From positions 1-20,304 of IMG/VR virus record IMGVR_UViG_3300047553_000579: a stretch of 20,304 bases of DNA. The stretch is one strand, 5' to 3'. The DNA comes from a virus. Made by a program: the position numbers and the translations under genes. Shown here piece by piece: positions 1 to 5,485 of this stretch (positions are counted from its first letter, which is position 1; each line of letters begins with the position of its first letter). The notes under the pieces are model-generated. The model saw only the letters and a list, made by a program, of their open reading frames with translations, ran no database searches and was not told the origin of the DNA.

Positions 1-78
1 GAACCCGCACCATCCCCCCTATTTTAACGCTAGTGCCTGATATCACCTGTACAAAGAGTTTTTGATTCCGGCTGATAT
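1..78. other. Intergenic leader, likely upstream of the next minus-strand gene
   Basis: No gene is complete here. On the minus strand an ATG at 13-11, followed by an in-frame GTG, sits directly behind a run of six G (14-19). It could start a gene that continues left of the window; a terminase small subunit would be the usual neighbour after an HNH gene, but that is inference. Two copies of CTGATATC (37-44 and 72-79, 35 bp apart) occur in the leader, the first inside the palindrome TGATATCA. Their role is unknown. Confidence 0.3.
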
Positions 79-735
79 CTATTTTTTTAGGCGTTTTTCG
101 TCTCGGCTGACGTTTTGACTGCGTGGCAGCTTCGGCACAGCGGTTGAAGGTTTGCTGGATCGAGCCGCAGGTCGGGACGCAGGCGCAGCGGGATGATGTG
201 ATCGACCAGGCTGGCCAGAGTCGTCCGACTGGCCTGTTCGCACATTCGGCAGAGCGGGTTTTGCTTGAGGTACAGCTTGGCGTACCGAGTCCACACGCTG
301 TCGTACCCGCGCGCGTGCCTGCTCTGGTTGGCCTGCCGGCTGTCGGCTGACTGGAACTGGTTTGGCTTGTGGCTCGACATTTTGCGCGGCATTGTTTGAA
401 TCGTCCTGGTGTTGCCAAAGGTCGAGGCCTCGCGCTGCTCGCCGGCGCAAGCGCCGGATCTTTTCGTAGCTGCCAGCCGGCGCATCGCTTGGCCAGCAGG
501 ACTGTCGAGGCGTGCCGAACATTTCTGGTGCCAGCCTCAAGACAATTTCTCCCCACTGTTCCAGCGTCCATTCGTCTAGCTGCTTGGCTACGACTTCTAT
601 GATGTCGGCCAAAGTTTCTCCGGTGATCTTCTTTTTGCGACCAATTGCCTTGGCCAACGCGTCTACCCAGTGTGCCGGATACCCCGAACCCAGCAGGCGT
701 TTTTTGATGCGCTTGACTGGCAAAACAGGAATCAC
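79..735 (-). CDS. Hypothetical protein; N-terminal third plausible, rest overlaps the HNH gene
   Basis: A 218-codon frame that I do not recognise. The first ~75 residues look genuinely coding: a basic start (RIKKRLLGSGYPAHW), then helical acidic sequence ending near LRLAPEMFGTP. The remainder is low-complexity Q/R/P/S sequence and overlaps the HNH gene for about 300 bases, so it may be only a by-product of that overlap. The start is GTG at 735 with a weak upstream signal. GGGAGG (at the end of rusA) lies 9 bases before an in-frame CTG, a speculative alternative. It follows rusA by 25 bases. Either a long protein fully overlaps the HNH gene, or a frameshift or sequence error hides a shorter end. 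Confidence 0.5.
   Translation of the reverse strand: MIPVLPVKRIKKRLLGSGYPAHWVDALAKAIGRKKKITGETLADIIEVVAKQLDEWTLEQWGEIVLRLAPEMFGTPRQSCWPSDAPAGSYEKIRRLRRRAARGLDLWQHQDDSNNAAQNVEPQAKPVPVSRQPAGQPEQARARVRQRVDSVRQAVPQAKPALPNVRTGQSDDSGQPGRSHHPAAPASRPAARSSKPSTAVPKLPRSQNVSRDEKRLKK
87..392 (-). CDS. HNH endonuclease (terminase-proximal type)
   Basis: Predicted 101-residue HNH nuclease. It has a C48-x2-C51 knuckle, the VDH motif (D64, H65), the LDPANLQPLC segment with N81, and C86-x2-C89-H90, so a complete Cys4 zinc-braced HNH site. HNH proteins of this size commonly sit just upstream of terminase and can assist DNA packaging; that role here is inferred from position. Start chosen: ATG at 392 with AGGA about 12 bases upstream. 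The frame stays open to 485, but that extra N-terminus looks non-coding. The whole gene overlaps, in another frame, the 3' half of the reading frame ending at 79. Confidence 0.85.
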   Translation of the reverse strand: MPRKMSSHKPNQFQSADSRQANQSRHARGYDSVWTRYAKLYLKQNPLCRMCEQASRTTLASLVDHIIPLRLRPDLRLDPANLQPLCRSCHAVKTSAETKNA

Positions 736-760
736 ATCCCAACGGACGCGGCACAGGGCT

Positions 761-1123
761 TCAGTCCTCCCACGGTGTCACACGCACCAGCAACCGCGCC
801 TCGGTGCCATCGCCTTTTCCGATCGATGCGCTGATCTGGCGCACCACCGAGCAGTTATCGTCGAGGATCAAACCAGACCGGCAGAGCGCATCGAGGACTG
901 GTTTGAAAATGTTGTCGAGGTCTCGGTTAGCGCGCCAGCCTTTGCCTGGATGAATCACCAGATCGACCGTCACCGGACCGGCGATCGGATCCTCCTGTCG
1001 CATGAGCAGGCAGAGATTGATCTGGTTGAGCCAGCGCTTGTAGTTGGCGCTCAGGTAGGTGCTTTTGCCGTGTCTCCGCCAGATGTGGTTGACGCTCGGA
1101 GGAATCGGCCATTCGAGAAGCAT
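761..1123 (-). CDS. rusA: RusA-family Holliday junction resolvase
   Basis: A 120-residue protein matching the RusA family in length and motif order. It begins with PIPPSVNHIW and carries the active-site region RDLDNIFKPVLDAL (D68, D70, K74, D78), then LILDDN (D88/D89). These correspond to the Asp/Lys catalytic set known from E. coli RusA. The enzyme acts as a dimer, cutting four-way DNA junctions at recombination or packaging intermediates. Its ATG follows the upstream gene's TGA with no gap (TGAATG), implying translational coupling. It fits the recombination set with the annealing protein (9021-9758) and DUF669 protein (8543-9007). Confidence 0.92.
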   Translation of the reverse strand: MLLEWPIPPSVNHIWRRHGKSTYLSANYKRWLNQINLCLLMRQEDPIAGPVTVDLVIHPGKGWRANRDLDNIFKPVLDALCRSGLILDDNCSVVRQISASIGKGDGTEARLLVRVTPWED

Positions 1124-1357
1124 TCAGCGGTTGTCTTTGTCCCATCGAACGATGGTATTTCTCCACAGTCTCTTGTCGGGTCTCGTCGGTAGCTGGATCA
1201 TGTCCCGGTGCCAGCGTATCGATTCGAGCAGATCGTCCCGGTGTTGTTTCAATCGATGGATGATGTCGTTCGCTTCGTGAATCAGGCCGACCAGTCGCTC
1301 CAATTCCCTTCGGAGCTTCTGGTTCTCGTCCTCGGGATCATCAGTGGTATCTGACAA
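1124..1357 (-). CDS. Small acidic coiled-coil protein, TTG start
   Basis: A 77-residue protein that I do not recognise by family. It begins with an acidic stretch (SDTTDDPEDENQ), then a charged heptad-rich helix (QKLRRELERLVGLI, IIHRLKQHRDDLLESI) typical of a coiled coil, and ends basic and Trp-rich (WRNTIVRWDKDNR). The frame is open further upstream to 1666, but that part overlaps the secreted protein in another frame and looks non-coding. I chose TTG at 1357 because GGCGGATGG precedes it by about 7 bases and it gives a 17-base overlap with the upstream gene. The stop abuts the rusA ATG, so the two are probably co-translated. Confidence 0.6.
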   Translation of the reverse strand: MSDTTDDPEDENQKLRRELERLVGLIHEANDIIHRLKQHRDDLLESIRWHRDMIQLPTRPDKRLWRNTIVRWDKDNR

Positions 1358-1685
1358 CTGCGAACCATCCGCCAGATCCCTGGCAAACTCCGATGTCTCT
1401 CGGGGTGCGTTTACCCCAAAAACAGCAGTTGCAAACCGCTGCGTCTGCGCTAACGGTGCTGAATCCGACACCTTCGTATCCACCGGTCGGGTTGCCGTAG
1501 TGGCCGATGCGTGCGCGTGAGGCGCAATACGCTGCGGCCTGCGCTGCGGTCCACAGGCCGGATGCCGCCGCCTGGGCTGTCGATTGAACTGCTCCAGGAC
1601 TGCGGCGATTAACCAGACCAAACGGGCCAGCGTTAGCACCGCCAGCACACAGAAGCAGACCAGCAACCAGAAGAAAGTTTTTCAT
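1341..1685 (-). CDS. Secreted CNCCFWGKR-type protein
   Basis: A 114-residue exported protein. Residues 1-19 form a clear signal peptide: K3, hydrophobic core LLVAGLLLCAGG, likely cleavage after ANA. The mature part has AQAAAYCASRARIGHYGN, GGYEGVGFSTVSADAAVCNCCFWGKR and IGVCQGSGGWFAVVRY. I recall similar sequences as uncharacterised secreted proteins in planctomycetes, which supports the host guess; this is memory, not a search. The many Cys suggest disulfides or metal binding outside the cytoplasm. It sits in the early operon near another signal-peptide protein (1710-1958), so the phage may alter the lysogen's envelope. Function unknown. Confidence 0.8.
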   Translation of the reverse strand: MKNFLLVAGLLLCAGGANAGPFGLVNRRSPGAVQSTAQAAASGLWTAAQAAAYCASRARIGHYGNPTGGYEGVGFSTVSADAAVCNCCFWGKRTPRDIGVCQGSGGWFAVVRYH

Positions 1686-1709
1686 GCTGGAATTCCTCTG
1701 GGTTGCGAT

Positions 1710-1958
1710 TTAGTTCTTGGCCTTGGCTGGAAGCGGCACCACCTCGACGGTCTTGCCGGCGGGTTTGGTGGTCACCCGGAATTTCTCGCGGGTGATGATT
1801 TCCGCAGTCTGCTTGGTTTCCTTGACCACCTCGGTGGTGGTGGCGCATCCGGCGCATCGAGCCGCGCGGCGCTCCTCGATGCGCTTGAAAGGTCCGGCCT
1901 GGCTGAACAGGACACCGATGGAACCAAAAGCAGCAACGGTCAGAAATGCTTGTTTCAC
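1710..1958 (-). CDS. Small secreted protein, GTG start
   Basis: An 82-residue protein starting at GTG 1958, chosen because GGAGG lies 7 bases upstream; the frame remains open to 2045 without a better signal. Residues 2-20 (KQAFLTVAAFGSIGVLFSQA) look like a signal peptide. The remainder is short and charged, with a CAGC pair followed by TTTEVVKETKQ and a Lys/Val-rich tail (TTKPAGKTVEVVPLP). No family recognised. Together with the neighbouring secreted protein it forms a two-gene envelope-directed pair between DUF3310 and rusA. Confidence 0.65.
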   Translation of the reverse strand: MKQAFLTVAAFGSIGVLFSQAGPFKRIEERRAARCAGCATTTEVVKETKQTAEIITREKFRVTTKPAGKTVEVVPLPAKAKN

Positions 1959-2061
1959 GATCAACCCTCCGTGGAATTGGATGGCTAATCCTACCCAAGC
2001 GGATAGACTAAATGCAAACATCTGCCACAAGTCGCAGTCGTACAAAGGTTTGTAAAACTTT
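1959..2061. other. Short intergenic stretch between the DUF3310 gene and the small secreted gene
   Basis: About 100 bases with no convincing gene. It holds AT-rich sequence just after the DUF3310 stop (AGTTTTACAAACCTTTGTAC on the minus strand) and the GGAGG of the downstream GTG start. It is one of the few real gaps in the early operon, so it could carry an internal minus-strand promoter. I could not identify a -10/-35 pair with confidence. Confidence 0.25.
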
Positions 2062-2283
2062 TTAGGTTTTCTCGGTTTGCAGGTCGATCAGGAATTGCAA
2101 ACAGCGCTGCGCTTTCCGCAAGTCTTCAACACCGTTTTTGCGCTCCCAGCGCCAAAGGTATTTCAGCGCCGTGGCTGTCCAATAGGCTTTCATGCCAGCA
2201 GCGCCGACTATGGCGCGCTGGGAGTGATGGCACTCGATCCCGTTTTCGCCAAGGTAGTGGTTTGGGTTAATACTGTCGCTCAT
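2062..2283 (-). CDS. DUF3310 family protein
   Basis: A 73-residue protein with the DUF3310 signature: NPNHYLGENGIECHHSQRA, then TATALKYLWRWERKNGVEDLRKAQRCLQFLIDL. The family is widespread in phages and often annotated as a nucleotide-kinase-like protein, but its biochemical role is not settled. ATG at 2283 is preferred to ATG 2295 because it forms an ATGA overlap with the upstream stop (2280-2282). It is in the early operon, consistent with a nucleotide-metabolism or replication role. Confidence 0.85.
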   Translation of the reverse strand: MSDSINPNHYLGENGIECHHSQRAIVGAAGMKAYWTATALKYLWRWERKNGVEDLRKAQRCLQFLIDLQTEKT

Positions 2284-2714
2284 TCGTTTTCCCATTCGTC
2301 GTACGATTCGATGTGGTTTTTAATTGTTTGCTGAATAAATTCGTCGGGAATCTGAGATGGTTTTTTGTATGGGCAACCTTCAACCCAACCTTCGGATTCA
2401 ATGATTTCAATTCGCAATGCTTTTGTTAGGTCTAATTTTTCTTTCTCTAACTTCAGAATTCGTGCCATCAACTCATCTACCACTTGATCCCGCAAATCCG
2501 GATGTAATTCCAATTTTGAATCAACTGGCAGGTCTATTACTCGAATAACCAATTCACTGGGGATCCTTTGTCCTGGCTTGCTTGTAGGTTCACCATTAGG
2601 ACCATATCCGCGAATCTCTTCCCGGCCTTCTGGCACAAAATGAACGCTTTTAATGCCGGGAACCTTTACCCCGTACAGATACAGATTCCCGCCATCAACT
2701 GACCAGCCTGCCAT
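2280..2714 (-). CDS. Hypothetical protein with central coiled-coil segment
   Basis: 144 residues, not recognised. The N-terminal part (MAGWSVDGGNLYLYGVKVPGIKSVHFVP) reads as beta-rich, followed by a Gly/Pro-rich linker (YGPNGEPTSKPGQR). A helix rich in Leu, Glu and Lys (DELMARILKLEKEKLDLTKAL) comes next, and the tail is acidic. The start is supported by GGGGGTGG a few bases upstream. The region is more AT-rich than its neighbours, which may mean a separate origin. Its stop overlaps the DUF3310 start (ATGA). Confidence 0.7.
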   Translation of the reverse strand: MAGWSVDGGNLYLYGVKVPGIKSVHFVPEGREEIRGYGPNGEPTSKPGQRIPSELVIRVIDLPVDSKLELHPDLRDQVVDELMARILKLEKEKLDLTKALRIEIIESEGWVEGCPYKKPSQIPDEFIQQTIKNHIESYDEWENE

Positions 2715-2758
2715 AATCCACCCCCAAATAAAATCAGATTAAAACATATTACTCGACA

Positions 2759-2938
2759 TCACTCCCCTCCTTCGCCCGGCAACGAGCCGATTGCCTTCCA
2801 CAACTCCTCGTCATAAAACGCGCCCTTGTATTCCCGCATCTCATGCTGATGCTTTTTGATCGCCTTCCGCAATCGGTCCAGTTCCGCCCTGGCTTCCTGC
2901 AACTCGGAAAGTGTGTGGTTTGCGTCTCGGTCGCTCAT
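2759..2938 (-). CDS. Small charged coiled-coil protein
   Basis: A 59-residue frame beginning MSDRDANHTLSELQEARA, continuing with a strongly heptad-like helix (LDRLRKAIKKHQHEMREYKG) and ending ELWKAIGSLPGEGGE. Its ATG overlaps the stop of the upstream transglycosylase-like gene as ATGA (2935-2938), which is good evidence that it is translated. Short coiled-coil proteins of this sort are common in phage early operons. No specific role can be assigned. Confidence 0.75.
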   Translation of the reverse strand: MSDRDANHTLSELQEARAELDRLRKAIKKHQHEMREYKGAFYDEELWKAIGSLPGEGGE

Positions 2939-3699
2939 GCGAATAATTCTCCCTGTGTCTGCAAATTGATGTCAAAAACAATGCTGGCTGAATTGTGCTG
3001 TTCAATTCTTTGCCGCATAAGTATTCCGCGAGCAGCCTTGGTGGGCGGCCTGTAGGAACCAGTCCACCTGCAATCCAATCCAATTGACCTCGCCACCGCC
3101 GTGGAATCAGCAGACGAGAGCGGCAGCTTGGTAAAAATCTCCGGATCCAGCATCCTTAAACCATGCAGTTTGCATGGCAGCTTTCCAGAACTATCCGATA
3201 TATGCCTCATTGCTTTCCCTATCCTTGCCCACCAAGCTGGTGTTTTTGGTGTGGCGAATTCACCAGATGATCCCAGTGCCACCCTCGTAAACCATGAAGC
3301 CAAGCGGGCCAACCGCCCAAAAGATTCATGAAGGTGCCAAACCGGAACGCATTCAGCGTTTCCATACTTTCGACGAGCTGCCCATTTAGACAGAAACCAT
3401 CCGATTAGTTCGTCGTTTTCACGCTCACTGCCATCAATAACATCTGGCACTATCACCCAGTCGCAATTCGGATGAGTCATCGCCTCCAATGACCATTGCA
3501 AATATGGTTGCCAATCGGTTACGGGTTCGCCTTTTTTCCATGCGGAAAACGCGCCGTTATCCAAAACAAAAGATTTCGCTGCTGAGGCAGCAATGCCAAG
3601 CTGTTCTGGGTACCGATGGCTTATAAGTACATGCGCGCCATGAATGATTTGAGCGCATGCCGAATCGGGATTAATTGGCAAACCGTGGTAGTGAATCAT
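2935..3699 (-). CDS. tRNA-guanine-transglycosylase-like (DpdA-like) phage protein
   Basis: A 254-residue protein with a motif pattern I associate with phage TGT-like barrel proteins. It has VLDNGAFSAW (D47), DWVIVPDVIDG (D86), VWHLHESFGRL (H122, H124), VALGSSGEF (S144-G146), KLHGLRMLDPEIF (H179) and SSADSTAVAR (D198). The DNGAF and SADST motifs parallel the DSGAF/DSGGF and SVDS motifs of TGT/DpdA enzymes, which exchange guanine for 7-deazaguanines in tRNA or DNA. Substrate here is unknown: no queC/D/E/F or folE-type gene is in the window, so precursors would come from the host or elsewhere in the phage. ATG at 3699 overlaps the upstream stop (ATGA) with AAGGTGA just before it. Gene presence is near certain; the TGT assignment is moderate. 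Confidence 0.6.
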   Translation of the reverse strand: MIHYHGLPINPDSACAQIIHGAHVLISHRYPEQLGIAASAAKSFVLDNGAFSAWKKGEPVTDWQPYLQWSLEAMTHPNCDWVIVPDVIDGSERENDELIGWFLSKWAARRKYGNAECVPVWHLHESFGRLARLASWFTRVALGSSGEFATPKTPAWWARIGKAMRHISDSSGKLPCKLHGLRMLDPEIFTKLPLSSADSTAVARSIGLDCRWTGSYRPPTKAARGILMRQRIEQHNSASIVFDINLQTQGELFA

Positions 3700-3956
3700 G
3701 TGGTCACCTTCTTTTTCGCTGGGTCTTTTTGGTTTTTGATAGCCCAGACAATTCGATGGCAGTAGTAATGTTTTTTCCTCCAGATAACTTGCCAGTACTG
3801 CTTGTAGCCTTTGTCGACTAGGCAACCCGCCGGCTTTCCAGAGTTGGTGTTGCCGTGGCCAAAATTCCAGCGAAGACCGCTAGGCGTGGAATCATCAAGG
3901 CTAAAAGCTTCGCTTGCCCTAATTAGGTCAATCTTGTTTCGATATGGTTTGCTCAC
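3696..3956 (-). CDS. HNH homing-endonuclease-like N-terminal fragment
   Basis: 86 residues starting at GTG 3956 (GTGA overlap with the upstream stop). The C-terminal half, YKQYWQVIWRKKHYYCHRIVWAIKN, resembles the region of phage HNH homing nucleases or AP2-like domains leading to the first catalytic His (HRIVWAI). The expected continuation (IDHINGD..NR..NLR) is missing: the protein ends KKKVTT and the next gene starts by ATGA. This is either a truncated nuclease reduced to its DNA-binding part or a stand-alone small DNA-binding protein. Intact coupling on both sides suggests it is still translated. Confidence 0.6.
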   Translation of the reverse strand: MSKPYRNKIDLIRASEAFSLDDSTPSGLRWNFGHGNTNSGKPAGCLVDKGYKQYWQVIWRKKHYYCHRIVWAIKNQKDPAKKKVTT

Positions 3957-4420
3957 GCCATCACCCTCCGCCGAATCCTTCGCAGCGCCGCATCGTGCCA
4001 GCGCTGGATGGTTCTTCCGCTAACGCCGTATGCCATGCCAATCGTCGGCCAGCGACCGCCTGCCAACCTCAAGCGGATGATGTCCGAATCCATGGGACTC
4101 ACACCTTCCAACACATCGTCGAGCGTGTGCCGCTTCTGCGGCCTGCACTCCGGATCGAATGCCAAGGCCGCGTGGGTGCGCCGGTACTTCTCAATCAGGC
4201 TTAACTTTCGCCAACGGCATTTCATGAAAAAATATGCCTCAAAGTTCGTATTAGGACTACAGGTCGCAACCGTCTCCACCAGCACCATCATCACCTCGCA
4301 TTCCCATTCGTCCGCGCTCATGCTTGGTGGCGGCCTGAACCGCCTGGCCATGCGCCTGGCCAACTCCACTTTGGAACCGGCATCGTCGCGTTGTTTATCC
4401 GTCAATCGAATCACTGGCAT
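3953..4420 (-). CDS. Sigma-factor-like regulator with C-terminal HTH
   Basis: 155 residues with the architecture of a small sigma-70-like protein. A helical N-terminal part around 18-90 (ARRMARRFRPPP, FEAYFFMKCRWRKLSLIEKYRR) resembles region 2. The C-terminal helix-turn-helix (SDIIRLRLAGGRWPTIGMAYGVSGRTIQRWHDAALRRIRRR, about 112-152) resembles region 4. It may redirect host RNA polymerase, for example to late genes, or act as a simple DNA-binding regulator; the sequence does not decide. Start ATG 4420 has GAGG about 10 bases upstream. The gene ends in a GTGA overlap with the HNH-like fragment. Confidence 0.6.
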   Translation of the reverse strand: MPVIRLTDKQRDDAGSKVELARRMARRFRPPPSMSADEWECEVMMVLVETVATCSPNTNFEAYFFMKCRWRKLSLIEKYRRTHAALAFDPECRPQKRHTLDDVLEGVSPMDSDIIRLRLAGGRWPTIGMAYGVSGRTIQRWHDAALRRIRRRVMA

Positions 4421-4463
4421 CGAAAAATAACCTCATGGTTGGACCGTCCATGGTGGTCTGTTC

Positions 4464-4670
4464 CTAATCGCCTAACACTTCCCACAACTCGTAATCCGCC
4501 TCACTCAGTCGCACTGCCGGGTTGTTCTGGATCAGTTCCAGACTGTGTTCCTGGTGGACTCGTATCGCCAACCGCAAGCGCTCGATCTCATCCCGGTAGG
4601 ATTCGTCGAGCGCTTCCAGCAGTCGTGCCAGAATGCGTTGCGCCTTGGCCTTGCGTTCATCCGTGAGCAT
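4464..4670 (-). CDS. Small helical protein of unknown function
   Basis: 68 residues, almost all predictable as helix: RKAKAQRILARLLEALDES, YRDEIERLRLAIRVHQEHSLELI, then an acidic end (SEADYELWEVLGD). No family recognised. Its ATG (4670) lies 14 bases inside the end of the upstream Cys-rich gene, as in other overlapping pairs here. Likely a small accessory or host-takeover protein, but that is a guess from context only. Confidence 0.65.
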   Translation of the reverse strand: MLTDERKAKAQRILARLLEALDESYRDEIERLRLAIRVHQEHSLELIQNNPAVRLSEADYELWEVLGD

Positions 4671-5301
4671 TGCCGTTCATCCTCGCTTTCAGTCGTTCGA
4701 CTACTGCCATCCATTCCGGGTCACCGTGCTGCTGCCGATGCGCGGTTAGTTCGGCCTCGACCTCTAATCGCCTCATCTGCACCTGTGAGCGCCAGTGCGG
4801 GTTGCGGCGCTCGTATTCGTTGAACGTCATCACCGGTTTTTCCATGCTCAGCCACTTCTGCCGAGACTGCTGGCCTTGCGCACAGTCGCAGGTTGCGGAC
4901 TGTGTGTAGCGCGGCCTGTTCCAATTCACACCGTCCACAAAATCCACATGCGGCAGGCCGGTGATCATTCCCACGTCCCGGCATTTGCGGCAGCGTGTCG
5001 GTTGTGTCAGGTCGGCCAACCGTGCGTCCTCACGCTGGCGTGCGAAACTGGCATCCTGTCGGCTGAGTTCCTCGCGGATAGCTTGCAAGAACTCTGGAGC
5101 AAACCGGGGAATGGTTGTGCGCTTGGCGATGCTATGGCAGGCTGAAACCATCTCCGAGTTAGATCGGGACTCGGCCTCAAACAGTTGCTTCCATGCCAGG
5201 AGCGTTGGTCCCCATGTCGGACTATGAGCCGAGAACAGCGCTTGAAACAAATCCACCCAGTTGGTGACCGGTGGCAGACCACTTGGAACCATCTCACCCA
5301 T
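4657..5301 (-). CDS. Cys-motif protein, possible replication accessory
   Basis: 214 residues. The first ~100 are helical (WVDLFQALFSAHSPTWGPTLLAWKQLF, FAPEFLQAIREELSRQDASFARQRED). Then CRKCRDVGMI ... CDCAQGQ gives a C-x2-C plus C-x-C set about 30 residues apart, resembling zinc knuckles in helicase-loader-type phage proteins. The C-terminus is charged and helical. No Walker A motif is seen, so it is not an ATPase loader by itself. It lies two genes downstream of the replication initiator, so a primosome accessory role is possible but unproven. Its ATG overlaps the upstream gene end by 8 bases. Confidence 0.65.
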   Translation of the reverse strand: MGEMVPSGLPPVTNWVDLFQALFSAHSPTWGPTLLAWKQLFEAESRSNSEMVSACHSIAKRTTIPRFAPEFLQAIREELSRQDASFARQREDARLADLTQPTRCRKCRDVGMITGLPHVDFVDGVNWNRPRYTQSATCDCAQGQQSRQKWLSMEKPVMTFNEYERRNPHWRSQVQMRRLEVEAELTAHRQQHGDPEWMAVVERLKARMNGNAHG

Positions 5302-5485
5302 GGGTTGATTCCTCCGATTTGGCTATCGCAATAAGTTTTTCCAAATCGTCCTTGGCAACCTTCAGCCAAACGGATTTGATTCCCGGCTTTGTCTCCATCC
5401 ATCTTTCTTGAGCCAACTCAATTCCTTCAATGAGCCGGATAAAAAGATCAGCGATAGGCATTTCCTTTTCCAAAGGTCTTTTCAT
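5294..5485 (-). CDS. Small hypothetical protein downstream of the initiator
   Basis: 63 residues (MKRPLEKEMPIADLFIRLIEG ... KDDLEKLIAIAKSEESTHG), helical and charged, not recognised. The frame is open up to 5551, but ATG 5485 is chosen because it makes an ATGA overlap with the initiator's stop (GAATGAAAAG). Transcribed with the initiator and the Cys-motif protein, so perhaps replication-linked. Confidence 0.7.
   Translation of the reverse strand: MKRPLEKEMPIADLFIRLIEGIELAQERWMETKPGIKSVWLKVAKDDLEKLIAIAKSEESTHG

Noticed and set aside
512-1192. 226-codon plus-strand frame
   Set aside because: Antisense across rusA and the hypothetical gene; RusA catalytic motifs show the true strand.
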